The notes beneath the pieces are model-generated. The model made no database searches. It was not told the origin of the DNA and saw only the letters and a program-made list of their open reading frames with translations. A stretch of DNA of 64,000 nt from Ustilaginoidea virens (lineage: Eukaryota; Ascomycota; Sordariomycetes; Hypocreales; Clavicipitaceae). The translations under genes were made by a program, and so were the position numbers. The stretch spans positions 3,162,001 through 3,226,000 of the forward strand of contig NC_057316.1 in NCBI RefSeq assembly GCF_000687475.1. The letters run 5' to 3'. Positions 11,029-22,811 of this stretch are shown here, one piece after another; the first letter of the stretch is position 1, and every line of letters begins with the position of its first letter.

Positions 11029-14000
11029 CTAGACTTCTTCATGTTTTGATGCCTGCTCAGTTCCTCCCGCTGGACCACCCTGACCTCCATGAAACGAGCT
11101 GTACTTCAATGTCGAATCGCCGGTATCCTTGCGTGACAAAGTTGCCCAAGTCTTGAAGCTGGACATGGACAAAGTCTTGCGGAACTTGGGACCCTGGTCG
11201 TCGGAACCTCCCTGGCCCCAGACACCTCGCTGCACCGCGCCGCCCTCGAGCAAGCGGAACCTTCTCTTGATAAACTTCCACAACTCGACGCCGGCCACGA
11301 ACATCATGGTAAACCCTGCGGACAATGCCCACTCCCATGAGATTCCCTTGTGCTTGAAGAACTTGGTGTTCAGAACCGGCACGTAAACAACGGGAAACAC
11401 GGACAGGCCACCCAGAATGACGGACCAGAACAGAAAGCGGTTCGAGTGGAGATCCCTAAAGACGGGGAAGCGGCTGTCATCATCTGGCTTCAGATGAAAC
11501 ATGGAACGTCGCAAGCTCTTAAACTCCCATGCCGAGATGAGAATCAACCAGGTCAGTTCCGCAAACGTAGCAGCGCGAGCTCGAAACACGGCATCGCACG
11601 CCTCGGTATATTCCGTGTTGCAGTTTTCTCCGAGGTCTCCATTGTTTGCCCCGTAAATGATGATGGCGAAGGTGCACATGGTGCAGGCTCCCATGATGCT
11701 GCCGTAAACAATCATGTCGACGACAATCTGGTTTGTGAAAACACCCCGGCCTTTGTCGTGGGGCGGCTGTCGCATCACGTCCTGTGCGGCACCTTCTCGG
11801 CCCAAGCCAAAGGCAGGGAACGAAGACGTGACCATGTTGATCCAGATAATCTGCAGCGGTGAGACGGGGAAGACGGAGAAGCCAGACTGGTCGACAAAGC
11901 CGAGGCCAGCAATCAAAAGAATCACCTCGCCCACGTTGGAGGTGAGCAAGTGCAGCACAAATTTCTGAATGTTATCAAACATGCGACGTCCCTCCCGGAT
12001 GGCAGCGACAATCGAGTTGAACTTGTCATCCGTAAGCACAATCTTGGACGCAGACTTGGCCACGTCTGAACCAGAACCCATGGCGATGCCAACGTCAGCA
12101 CGAGACAGCGAGGGGGCATCGTTCACGCCGTCGCCCGTCATGGCCATGAAAGCGCCACGCCGCCTGAGAGCCTCAATCATGCGAGTCTTGGTGTCAGGAG
12201 CGCAACGAGCAACAACAAGGGGCAACTCCTCCAGCGCATCAATTTCCGCGTCCGTCATCTTGTCAAAATCCGTCGCCTTCTGGACAATGGATTGAGCAAC
12301 CTTCTCGGGAAGGACCCCGAGGTTTTTTGGGATGATGCCCACTTCCTTGGCAATGGCCTTGGCTGTTTCGGGATGATCCCCAGTAAGCATATGAACCTTG
12401 ATGCCGGCTTGCGAACACTCTCCAATGGAAGCCTTTGTCTCGCGGCGTGGTGGATCGTAGATACCAGCGAGTCCGAGAAGAATGAGGTCCCTTTCCACGA
12501 CGCTCCGGAGTTCCTCATCCTCTGCGGCCGAGGACGACTTCTTGGCCACGAACCGACCATCCCATGGGCGGTAGGCAATGGCGAGTACTCGCTGGCCTTG
12601 AGAAGCGAGAGAGCTCATTTGATCAAGCACCTTCTCCCTAATCTCGTCGTTTATTAGGTGCTTTTCGGCGCCAGTACCAACGTGAGAGCACAGGTCCAAA
12701 ATCCGCTCCACAGCACCCTTGGTGAAGACGACGCTCTGCTCTGCTTCAATCAGAGGGCCACTTTTGCCCTCGGGCCCATCGTAAATGACGGACATGCGCT
12801 TAATGGAACTGTCAAAAGAGAACTCGGCAAGTTGCTTCCAGCCACTGCCTTCGAGAGTCTTCTTGCCCCTTTGGAATCGATGGGCGAACACTTGAAGAGC
12901 AACTTCGGTGGGCTCGCCGGTAGTCTGCCACTTTCCCTCCTCGTCGTCGTACCTGACAGTTGCCAGATTGCAGAGGGCGGCGGATAAAAGGAAAGCCTCA
13001 AGTTGGTCCGTCATTTCCGTCTCTGGTTCGGGCTCGGGGTCCTTCTTGGGGGCCTTGGTATTCAGCTTCTCCTCAGGAACATCGAATTTGAGAACGGCGG
13101 CACTGCGTTCCCGGTCATAGTCACGGTTGACTTCTTCTTTATCTGTGTCCGTCTCTTGCTTACTCTGAGAACAAGTGACACGTCCCTTTGTCGGATCATT
13201 CGGATTCTGGGCATCGCGGACAGTATATTCGTTAGAAGGAGGAATCCAAACTTTGCGGACAATCATAGCTCCCTCGGTCAAGGTGCCTGTCTTGTCGGAG
13301 CAAATGTTGGTGACTCCACCGAGGGCTTCCAGAGCGGAAAGATCACGAACGACAACATTGGCTTTCCTCATGACAGTGACGGCTACCACCATGGTGATGG
13401 TTAGGACGCTAGAAACAAAGGGTTAGAAAAGAATGCAGGATTGATGCAGATTTTGGGACCCATGATTCACTTACGCAACCAGAGATTCGGGGATAATGGC
13501 AATTCCAAGAGACGTGGCGTAGATGATAACCTCGTTTCTCAGGTTGAAATGGTTGACCCCAAATACCACCATGGCGAGTATAATAGCGCAACCAAAAAGG
13601 ACGTAGGCTAGCGCAGAGAGCTTCCGCTGCAATGGAGTACCTTCGGTCAAGCCCAGAAACTTACCAACAAGGTCATAAGTACGCCTAGCGAAGCCCACGA
13701 CAGGCTGTTTCTTTCCGTACTTGCGCCAATTCATTGATCGGCCTGCCTTGCGGTGCTTCTTGGCGGTAGAAGCAGCAATTTTGCCGACTTCAGTAGCCAT
13801 GCCAACCGCGGTGACAATCCCGCGTCCTCTACCTTTAACGACAATGGTTGTGGCATAAGCCATGTTCACTCGATCGCCAATACCGACTTCTTGCTCAGAG
13901 ACGGCAAGCTTCTCAGTCCCTGGGACCGTGATGTTGCTCTCGGCGATTTTCTCGACAGGAATTGATTCGCCAGTGAGCTGGCCCTCCTCGCAAGCGAGGT

Positions 14001-14544
14001 TCATGGCCTCAAAGACTCGGAGATCTGCTGGGACAGTATCGCCCATCTTGAGGAGGACGACATCACCAGGCACCACGTCGGGGCTGCCCAAGATATCAGT
14101 TTTTCTCCGTAGTCGATGCAAGGCGATGTATGTATGTACTTACTTGGCGACTACTTGCGTTTTACCGTCTCGAAGAACCATGGCACTGGGTGAGGACAAG
14201 GCACGAAGCGCATCCATACGCTTTTCAGCGCGGTACTCCTGCCAAAAGCCAATGGCGACATTGAGAAAAATGACAAAGGCGAGCACTCCGCCTTCAATGA
14301 AGTCTCTGATCCCAAAGCTCAGGGCCATGGCAAATGCTAGTACAATAATCATGGCATTGAGAACTTGTTTGGTCAGAATGCTGTACCAGGGGATGGAACC
14401 ACCCACGTCCAGCTCATTCTTGGGGTACTTTTCTTGCAGCTCAGTTACCTGAGCTGAGGTTAGACCTTTGTCCAGATCGGTGTCAAGAGCTTTGACCGTA
14501 TCCTCCACAGAAAGGAGGAACGGATGGTTTGGGAAGTCAGCCAT
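11029..14544 (-). CDS. ENA1: ENA-type (P-type IID) Na+/K+ exporting ATPase
   Basis: Model: complement of 14144-14544, 14084... more exactly exons 14544-14144, 14083-13475 and 13408-11029; 1129 aa. Both introns (60 and 66 nt) start GTAAGT, end AG and keep phase. Cation-transporting N-terminal domain (about 1-75), TGES actuator loop (QLTGES, near 170), phosphorylation motif SDKTGTLT with Asp375, nucleotide-binding MTGDHPETAKA and hinge TGDGVNDAPS are all intact. The sequence before the phosphorylation site (PESLVAVLTITMVVAV...) resembles ENA enzymes and lacks the PEGLP of PMR1/SERCA calcium pumps. About ten membrane spans and a basic, Ser-rich tail follow. ENA pumps extrude Na+ or K+ at the plasma membrane under salt or alkaline stress. 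The first ATG (14544) is used; the frame upstream has no earlier ATG. Sub-type IID is an inference from motif resemblance; a calcium-type pump is the less likely alternative. Confidence 0.88.
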
Positions 14545-16497
14545 TATCAGCTGATGGCGAGGAGCAGTATCCAATGCTTAGTTTCTCGGATAAAGGACCC
14601 GTGGTAGTGAAGGCTCGATTATAATGCATAGACGGTGAGGTCGATGGTAAGGCGCGTCGAAAAGCAGTTGTGTTACTTCAGAGCCTCAACCGGCTTGTTT
14701 CCCGATGCGATCACAGTTGAAGCCGGACGGGCAGCAATTGACTAGGGCTGTTGTTGTGTTATCGGAATATGTCGGCCTTTGCTTGATCAAAGCTCTGGAC
14801 GGTTCATAAACAAGACTGGCCGGTTCATCTTCCACATGCGGGGAAACAACAGCCATTATAAGCACTTCCAAAACCAAAGCATTGCTCCGCGCCCTCATCC
14901 AATGATGCTTTGACGGAAACTGGAGAAAACGCCAAGAAGATAAGATGTTGGAGGGCGTGGGGCTGGTGAGGAAATCCAAGCATTGGCGTCTTCTTAGCAA
15001 ACCTTGCCATCTCCAATGCTCTCCCAATAAACGGGGCATGGTAACGATTAGTTTATCCTCAACTATGCGGCAAACATCCAACCCACTAGCGGGGAATTGT
15101 GCAGTTCGTGGCGTTGACGTCGAAGCAGAGGTGGGCGACTGTGGGATCGCAGACGCAACGATGGGAGGCGAGGTAGTGGGTCAAGTCGGCTCTGCACACT
15201 GCGAGTGTTTGTTCAAATTAAAACTAGAGTGCTGGACGGAGGTGGCCTCCGGAGGAAGCAGATAAGTTTGGGGGCTGATGAGATGACCGTTGGCGTCCAA
15301 ATACATGAGGTAGAGAGAGGTACGGAGTACAGAGTAGTGGAAGAGGATATCAGAGGATGTCAAAGGATATCTGGGGTTTCCAGCCGCGGGAAGGTGTCTC
15401 TGACCGTATATCCGCCACGCCTGCCATTTTCGACTGCTCGCGCCCCTTTTCACGGTGGTAAGGTGGGCCAGATGGGACTTGAAGCTCAAGCACGGAATAC
15501 ATGCCTGTACCTAAGGAGAAGGTGGTCGACCAGGGTAGTCCGTGGGTATCAGCCTGGTAACAGCCTGGTAACAGCCTGGGACCAGCCTGGGAACAGCCCA
15601 ACCTGCCATTTCTTGGTATGTACTGAGAGATACCGGGTACCGAGTATATTGCGCCTTCCACCGGCTGCAGTTCTCTTATGCCAAGACAAACGTCTCTTGG
15701 CATGACCCGTCGGCCAGTCATTCAAGGCAGGTCCACATGGGTGGCAACCACCCAGCATTCCAGAATCTACAGACTCGGGGAGATATTCTACATGCCCAGC
15801 CCTTGCTGGTGGATGCAACCAAAATAAATAAGGTTAATAATGCAGCGTGTGCGGCTGGCCCATCCGGTCCGCCCTAGCTCTTATTGGGTTACATTGCTCC
15901 CAGCTCTTGTGCGAATCCGCTCTAATGGCCCCGGTGGGCCGTCGCGGATAGCGGCGGACCGCCAGTGGCCTATCAGCTGTCCCGTCACTGCCCCAATGGC
16001 CAACCCATCCGCGGGTCTAGTCCGTATTGGGCTTGGCAATTGCTGCAAGCCAGCATCACGTGGTTCCGTTCTGTTTCTCACCGGCTCACGGGCCTGACGC
16101 CATCGACAATGCCAAGCCTGAGATAAGCATCGTTCATCTGTCCTTTACTTGCTTTTCTTTTCAGCAACAAAGAAAAGAAAAGTTCCTTGATGATCCTTCC
16201 AGTAATTTTATTTTCCCGATTCGGGCAACGGAATCGACTTCAAATAGTAAAATTTTACCATGCTTTCTTGCACAAATATTTCCGAAGCCCCTATGCCCGG
16301 TCTATGAATAGTCGGCAGATTATCTATCTTGCGTGAAAAAATACATGTAAATGTGTACACCTCCCTATTATTGTCGTCGTGTATATGTCGCAGGACGCCC
16401 AAGCCTGAATATGCATTTGTGTCGTCGAGTATCCACACACGCCGTTTTCATGTCCCGATCGTGGTATCGCATTTGTACATGACTACTAGAACCACTC
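14545..16497. other. intergenic region upstream of ENA ATPase
   Basis: About 1.95 kb with no recognisable gene. It contains the divergent side of the ENA promoter, an 11-bp tandem repeat at 15551-15597, a TACGGAGTAC motif near 15319-15329, and the 3' region of the GH128 gene near 16500. Confidence 0.6.
15551..15597. repeat. 11-bp AGCCTGGTAAC tandem repeat, 4 copies
   Basis: Four consecutive units, the last two carrying AGCCTGGGA variants. Intergenic. Confidence 0.8.
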
Positions 16498-17553
16498 TCA
16501 TAAAACGCTGCCAAAGAGACCAATGGCCGTGCCGAGCACTGTAACAAGGAAGCCTGGAGCGACGAGGACAGCTTCGGAGCTGTCCGGACTGACCCCGGTA
16601 GCGCCAAAGCCAAGGTACCATGATCCTATATCTGTTAATTTGCCGCCGCCGTTGAGGAAGGCCGCGTTTGCTCCCACGTTGGAGTATATGGAGCGGAACG
16701 CGCCAAAGTAGGAGTAACGACCTATGTAGTCGAGTTTGTCAAAGTAATCCTGGGACTGGTTGTAAAAGGCTTGCGTGGCCAAGAGATCTTGATGCGCATA
16801 GGCATACTCTGTCACCCAAATCTCCGCATCCGGCCAACTTTGTAATATAAATCAGTCAGGATAATGAAAAATGAAAAAAAATCAAGACGAAGAAAAAGAA
16901 AGGGCAAGGAGACCATGCAAATCTGTAACGTACGTTGCGCGACGTTCACCAATATGGGAAGCCAGCCCGGCAAAATTGTCATACCAGTGGACTGGCAAGA
17001 AGTCCCACGTGCAATTCTTTTTTTCGCTGCCAGTGCTGACCAAGGCCGAGCAATTTCCCAAAAACTGCTTCAGCCATGGTAAGCTTCCCAATCCGCCAGT
17101 ACATGCCGGCAAACCAAGCTTCACGCCCATCTTGCCAAGGGGCTCGAAATTGGCGACCCACGCAAGAGCTGCATCAGCAGGCTTGACATTGCTGCCACCA
17201 TATGAGTGTATGGTGTCCGGCTCGTTGAATCCCAAAACGTGTTTGATCTTGGTACCCTGGTCAATGAGCTTCTTGACGTCGTTCAGGAAGGAGGTATCGT
17301 TAGGATTGGGCCCGACACCCCACATCATGGGGATAAACTCGAACTGGTCTTGAGATAACGCGCCATATGCCGGCGACGGTAGACTTTGGTAATTGTAGTA
17401 CCACTTCAGATCGCTGCCAGATTGAACCCAGACCTTATTGTCGTCCGGGTAGCTAGGGTTCGGTGTGAAGCAGAGGCCTCGCTTGGAGGACGCGGCAGAA
17501 CAGACGGCTGCCAGAGGGATCATCTGTGCAAGCCATGCTGAAGTTCTCATCAT
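16498..17553 (-). CDS. GH128-type beta-1,3-glucanase (Asl1-like), secreted/GPI candidate
   Basis: Exons 17553-16934 and 16837-16498; one 96-nt GTACGT...AAAG intron in phase; 319 aa. It starts with a hydrophobic signal peptide (about residues 1-22). The glycosyl-hydrolase catalytic core of the Asl1/GH128 family follows: GFNEPD with Glu111 as expected acid/base, LPVHWYDNF, and EIWVTEYA with Glu217 as expected nucleophile. Potential N-glycosylation sites (NDT, NCS, NCT) are present. The C-terminus ends in a hydrophobic segment with a small-residue Ser/Asp stretch before it, as in GPI-anchored wall enzymes. Expected role is cell-wall beta-1,3-glucan hydrolysis or remodelling. The start is the first of two adjacent ATGs (17553 and 17550). 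It is divergent from the thiolase gene. GPI anchoring is inference. Confidence 0.88.
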
Positions 17554-18567
17554 GGCCCGAGCCAAGTGATTGTCTGTTGCTTTGCTGGCCGAGGGCGGGT
17601 TACTGGAGGAGCGCAGCTCCGTTGCAGCTCGTCAGATGTCGTCAGATGTCGTGTATGTCCGCAATGTCGGGCCCGAGCATTGACCGCAAATTTTGTCACC
17701 GAGTTCGAGTGGCCGGATGCTGGTTCACGCACGACCCAGGGCAAAATGACAGTCTAGCCGTCAAATCCGAGATAGAGGGAAAGACAAGCAGGCTCTGGGA
17801 GATGGATAACAGCCGAGTGACAGTGGACGACATTGGAGAAGAAATTGCAGCCTGGGAGGGAAAAGGGGCACGCATACGCTGCAGACGTTGCTCACAAGGC
17901 GCGGCGAGCGCCAGCGGCTGGCCAATCATTGGCGAAAGACGAGTATTTGACAGGGGGAAATATGTACGAGTAAGGTCTATCCATGGTCAGCGAGCCCACA
18001 AACGGCGGCTTGGCTATCGGATATCCGTGCCTACCCGCGGAGTAATAAGGTAGGTAAGTACTGCCGCCTCGCTGACGGACTCGTCAACAACCCGCATCAT
18101 CTCCAATCCGGTGAGGGCGTGCGTGCTGGGGTCTGGTTGTTGTTGCATACAGAGAACAGAGCTGCACCACCTCGACCGGTTGGGAAAGCCACCTGACACC
18201 CGTTGCTTACCTAATACATGGTTTTGAGATTGATTGACAGGTGCGGAGTACTCCGTACTTTCGATTGATTGATTGACCGGGAGGGAGGTAGGTACCTAGG
18301 TAGGTACCCGGTACTCCGAGCTCCGTACTCCGTTTCGTTACTTCCAGAGTACCCCGTACCTCGGTAGCTCTGGGGCAGGAAAACCCTTTAGTAAGCAGCA
18401 CGTCCGTCATAGCCTCGGCTTAAACCCTAGCTAAAGCTAAAACCAGAGCCAACCTCGAGCTTCCTTTAACGGCGGGTGGCCAATTTCTTCTTCGATGCCG
18501 TCTCCTGCCCCTCTGAAATCATCCGTTGACTTCTTACTTCTCCGAGAAAATCGCCTCGTCTTGCGCA
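17554..18567. other. bidirectional promoter region GH128 / thiolase
   Basis: 1.0 kb between divergent start codons. The half near the thiolase holds a 12-nt palindrome CGGAGTACTCCG (about 18244-18255), interleaved TAGGTAGGTACC units (18288-18310), further CCGTACTCCG copies (18310-18333) and TAAACCCTAGCTAAAGC (18421-18437). No gene seen. Confidence 0.65.
18421..18430 (+). promoter_or_regulatory. AAACCCTAG telomere-repeat-like box upstream of thiolase
   Basis: TAAACCCTAG lies about 140 nt before the thiolase ATG. The same AAACCCTAG core occurs at a nearly equal distance before the eS6 gene. A promoter function is inferred from this shared spacing only. Confidence 0.3.
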
Positions 18568-20141
18568 ATGGCTGTAGAGCGCATCGGTTCCATCATCAAG
18601 CACTTGGCCCCTGGGTCGTCGCTGAATCAAATGCAAGTTGCCCCCTTCCACTCTCGGGATGGCCATTCCACACTCAATCTGAAGTTTGGTTTTCTGGATG
18701 CTTGCTGACCTTTGTCATCTTGCAGCCAGTCCAAGAACCCTGATGACATCGTCATCACGCTGGCGGTTCGAACGCCGCTCACCAAGGCTAAAAAAGGTGG
18801 CTTCAAGGATACCAGCCTCGAGTACATGATGTACGCGCTCCTCAAACAAGTTCGCGAGCGCTGCAACCTGGATCCTGCTCTCGTTGAAGATATCTGCTTC
18901 GGTAACGTACGCTTCACCCTTGACCCTCAGCCCACGTCATTCTCGCGGCGCCTTCCGTCCTTCATGGCGGCGAATTCTCGCTGACATGTCTGCTCTTAGG
19001 TCTCTGATGGCAAAGCGGCCTACAAGCTTCGTGCCGCTGCCCTTTCCGCTGGCTTCCCCAACACTGCTGGTGCCAGCACCGTCAATCGATTCTGCTCATC
19101 GGGTCTAAAGGCGATTGCCGACATTGCCCACTCCATTTCCAACAACTCCATCGAAATCGGTATTGCGGGCGGCGCCGAGTCCATGTCCGTTGGTGGCGAC
19201 CGTCCCGATGCCCCTTTTGACGAGGCTGTCCTGTCCGCCAGTCAAGAGGCTGCTGACTGCATGCAGCCCATGGGATGGACCAGCGAAAATGTTGGCCGCG
19301 ACTTCAATCTCTCCCGAGAAGAGTTGGACAAGTACTCTGCCACCAGTTTCCAGCGTGCCGAGGCCGCTCAAAAGGCTGGCTGGTTCGATGACGAGATTGT
19401 ACCCATAACCACCAAGGTCAAGGGCCCCGATGGTGAGGTCAAGGAAGTCACTCTGACGAGGGATGAGGGTATTCGACCCGGTACTACGGCTGAGGGCCTC
19501 GGCAAGATTCGAGCCGCTTTTCCTCAATGGGGTAACTTGACTACAGGTGGCAACGCCAGTCAAGTCACTGACGGTGGTGAGTCTTTTCTTTTCTTTCTTT
19601 TCTTTTCTTTTTTTTTTCTTTTTTTTTTTTTTTTTTTGGAAATACTCTCGGATTAGTTTCTACGGAAAACATCGTCATTATGCAAAGTGTTTTGCGTCTA
19701 CTGACACGTAAGATAGCCTCGGCCGTCATTCTTATGAAGCGGTCAACTGCCGTCAAGCTCGGCCAGCCCATTCTAGCCAAGTATGTCGGCTCGACTGTTG
19801 CAGGCCTTGCTCCTCGTATCATGGGTATCGGCCCCAGCGTCGCTATTCCCAAGTTGTTGTCCATCCACAACCTCTCTTTGGCAGATGTCGACGTTGTCGA
19901 GATCAACGAGGCCTTTGCTACCATGGCCGTCTACTGCCGTGATAAGTTGCAAGTGGATTGGGAGAAGATGAACCCTCGCGGTGGTGCCATTGCCTTGGGC
20001 CACCCTCTGGGAACAACTGGTGCTAGACAAGTTGTGACGGGCTTGAGTGAACTGCGCCGTCGGAAAAGGAAGGTTCTTCTCACCTCCATGTGTATTGGAA
20101 CCGGCATGGGTATGGCTTCCCTTTGGGTTAATGAAGCATGA
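18568..20141 (+). CDS. POT1: peroxisomal 3-ketoacyl-CoA thiolase
   Basis: Exons 18568-18632, 18726-18906, 19000-19576, 19717-20141; 415 aa. The enzyme cleaves 3-ketoacyl-CoA with CoA in the last step of beta-oxidation. A perfect PTS2 peroxisomal signal is visible at the N-terminus: Arg5-Ile6-x5-His12-Leu13. The acyl-accepting Cys114 (NRFCSSGLKA), the NEAFA motif, the GHPLGTTGAR glycine loop and the second catalytic cysteine in CIGTGMG are all present. Length matches the POT1/FOX3 family. The first intron uses either a GC donor (GCAAGT) or a weak GT donor four bases later paired with a later acceptor; both keep frame and differ by one residue (see findings). Intron 3 holds a long pyrimidine tract. 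It is divergent from the GH128 gene. Confidence 0.94.
18633..18725 (+). other. candidate GC-AG intron in thiolase
   Basis: The donor reads AAT|GCAAGT and the acceptor TTGCAG|CCAG. The alternative is GTTGCC at 18637 with acceptor CAG at 18729. The GC donor matches the GT-type consensus at all other positions. Confidence 0.55.
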
Positions 20142-20567
20142 TTTAAAATCTCGGATATTTTGGGGCGGAAAAAATGACTGGAAAAAAAAAAAGCAAAAGC
20201 AATCCACCATCTATCTACTCTACGCAAAAAAATGTACATATCTGGCATCTTGGAAAGAAGCGAGTGGTTGAATGCCGTGAATTGCCGAGTCATGAGCACT
20301 TGGGTCACTATGATGTCGATTATTTCTCTCAACGACTGCAGTTGGACACTAATGGCACTCTGGCAGGCAATATCATTCTTTGACAAGAAAGAAAACACCA
20401 TACTGGCTGTTGCAAGAGTATCTCTTCCCTCACACACGCACGCACGCACACACGCACACACGCACACACACGTTGGCAGGAGCAGACTTCTGTAGGCTTG
20501 ATGTCTCCCTTGACCTCAAATCTCCCCGAGCACCCCACGGAAAAGATGACGCGGGTCATTAAGAAAT
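20142..20567. other. convergent 3' region thiolase / methyltransferase
   Basis: Short convergent intergenic stretch with a (CA/CG)n repeat at 20431-20472. No gene seen. Confidence 0.7.
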
Positions 20568-22811
20568 TCACGGCTTCTGACCGTACACCACGTATCTATC
20601 CTGCGGGTCAGATTTTTTGCACAAGGAACATCACGACAGGCGAGAAGACGAAAGGGGGAAAAGACTCGGGGTGTATCCGCACTTACATAGGCCACCAAGC
20701 ATGCACGTTTTTATCCTTCATCTCCTTTCTCACACTCGTCAAGAATACTTCAACACGGTATGCTGACCAACCCAACGAGCGCGTGAACAGAGCAAGACTC
20801 AGCCCAGACAGACCGCCAACAATGTTGTGGTAGCTCCAGAAGCCTGTTTCCACCCGACGACGACAAGTCAGCGCTTCCCTCCCGATTCCAGAGTAATGTA
20901 CCACACACACTTTCAGTCATTCTGCCATCTGCTCCCAAACGAATGCGAGCAAAGAAAAACTTACCCAGCTCTCGATCGTGCGCATCTCTCGGCCAGGTGT
21001 TGGTGGGCCATCGGTACTGGACCTCGGTAACATTGGTGAATCCAGCATCAATCATCTGCTGCTTATACCTCAAGGCGCTGTCGCCATAACGCTGGAGAAC
21101 GGCGCAGGGCTCCAGCATGGTGTCGCCCCACTTCTTGATGCTGGAACCCTCCTTCATGGTGCCGTCGGCACATTGAGGCAGCATGACGATATCTTGAAGT
21201 TCGAGCCAGCCGCCGGATTTCAGGTTCTCAAAGCTTTGGCGGATAAAGTTGGGCCAATCTCCAATCGAGCCTACAAGCATGCGGCCAAAGATGAAGTCAT
21301 AGGGGTGTGGATCCGCCCATTCCAACTCTAGATCGTCAATCACAAAGGAGACGTTGGGTGGGACGCTAAAACAAGGACCAGTCAATTCTTTGTTTGGTGA
21401 GTTGCCCTACGTGCGGAGTGCAGGAGAGAAGAGGGAGAGTGAGAGGAATGGCTAGCTGAGGGCTCGTACGGACAAGCTCGGCTGAATGGGACTGATGTCG
21501 ATTCCCACAACCTGTTTTCGCATGTCCTGATTAGTCCCGCTTTCTTCTTGAACAGGGGCGGATTGATGTCCTAAATACCTCGACATGGGAAAGCTTGTCT
21601 CCTGGACCACCGAAGCTCGACGTCAGCATTGCCAGCATTGTCAGCACTGTGAAGAGAAAATCCGTTGGAGAGAGAGTCGTGCAACTACAACAAGACGCAC
21701 CCATATCGATGGCCCGAACCCCAGTGCCAGTGCCAGCATCGAGAATCGTACTGATTCTAGGCTCGTCGATTGGCGCGTTGTAGATCCTACCGCCAAGGGT
21801 GAGCGTAAACAAGTGGTGCTGCAGATCTGCAAGGGCGTCAGCGATGCTATTTCAGACATGTATCACTGCATCCATGGTTATGGTTATGCAGTTGTAATGG
21901 TAGTGCTATTGAGTGCTTGCTCGGTCTTTACCCAGGCGATCTTGTTCCAGCTGTTCCAAGAAGGGAGGGAGGGAAGGAAGGACCAGACGGAAGGAAGAAA
22001 TTAGATTAGCACACTCCAACTCCAGTTGTTACTCGGACGGTGGCGCGCAACGAGGATGGGAGGGCTTGGATACGGTAGCTGCGGATATCGATGGACAAGC
22101 AATGTTACCTCGTCGTTTGGAAGAACGTAGTTTACTGCAGCGCAGCTCATGCATCAAGTGTTTTTGAATGCAGACATCAGTGACTGACTGAAACCCGGCA
22201 ACACCAGAGCACCATGCCCGAGAGGGAGGGGGGGCTGGAGGAACTAGATTCCAGGTATGAATGGTAAGTCCGGCCATTTTCTTGGCGATATCGCAAGATG
22301 CTTGACCGCAGCGACGTTGTGATGCTGGCTTGGTCGTCCTGGTTGCCGTCAACTCAAGATATCCACGACGAATCACGCACGCACTTTGGCGAAGAGCAGG
22401 AACCGTGCGCACCCCTAGGGCCGAGTCGACGTCTGAAAGTGGCACGTCATCGTCTGACGAGGCCTAGAAGTTTGTTTCAAACGGACTGACATGAGCCACT
22501 GATTGATCATTGATTGTGACGATGGTACAGTAACAAGTAGGCTCAACTCTGTTCTCTGTTTTGACAATAATCGCCGCCCGGTGACGGTTGGGATGGAATT
22601 GATACAGTCTGGTACATGCCTCCATGTCTACTCGCAGCGCAGAGCCGCTTGTCGCAGCGGTGTCGGTGGCGGCTGGCTCGCCTAATTGATCCGCTGTGCC
22701 CGCTGTGCCCACCGTGCCCGCCTTGTCCGCCTGATTGCATGTGGAATGCTTAGGAAGGGTCGCGCCTGAGCCAGGGCCAGGCTGCTGCTCGTGCTCGTGC
22801 TCGTCGTTCAT
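20568..22811 (-). CDS. LaeA-like SAM-dependent methyltransferase, 11 exons
   Basis: Reconstructed exons, minus strand: 22811-22632, 22463-22413, 22338-22245, 22134-22109, 21950-21932, 21826-21701, 21601-21579, 21511-21474, 21365-20965, 20843-20687, 20595-20568; 380 aa. Order of motifs: acidic N-terminus, YRQENGRTYHSY, YVLPNDELEQDRLDLQHHLF, SAM motif I (ILDAGTGTG, about 151-159), VVGIDISPIQPSFVPPN, GWLELQD, ALFTRSLGW and a C-terminal IYVVYGQKP. This series is diagnostic of the LaeA/UMTA methyltransferase family. LaeA itself affects chromatin and secondary metabolism, but most relatives have unknown substrates. The first exon and its junction are least certain; the exons from 22338 rightward (toward 20568) rest on strong family matches. 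Several exons are tiny (19, 23, 26, 28 and 38 nt). It is divergent from the P450 gene. Confidence 0.85.

Noticed and set aside
11029..14544. Reading the P-type ATPase as a PMR1/SERCA calcium pump
   Set aside because: The segment before the phosphorylation site lacks PEGLP and instead reads PESLVAVLTITM, closer to ENA-type pumps.
15205..15705. 166-codon frame upstream of ENA
   Set aside because: No family resemblance; it includes the 11-bp tandem repeat and ends in repetitive sequence; no splice or start context supports a gene.
20437..20471. CRISPR-like or satellite array in the CACACG repeat
   Set aside because: It is a plain dinucleotide microsatellite without spacers, and the genome is eukaryotic.
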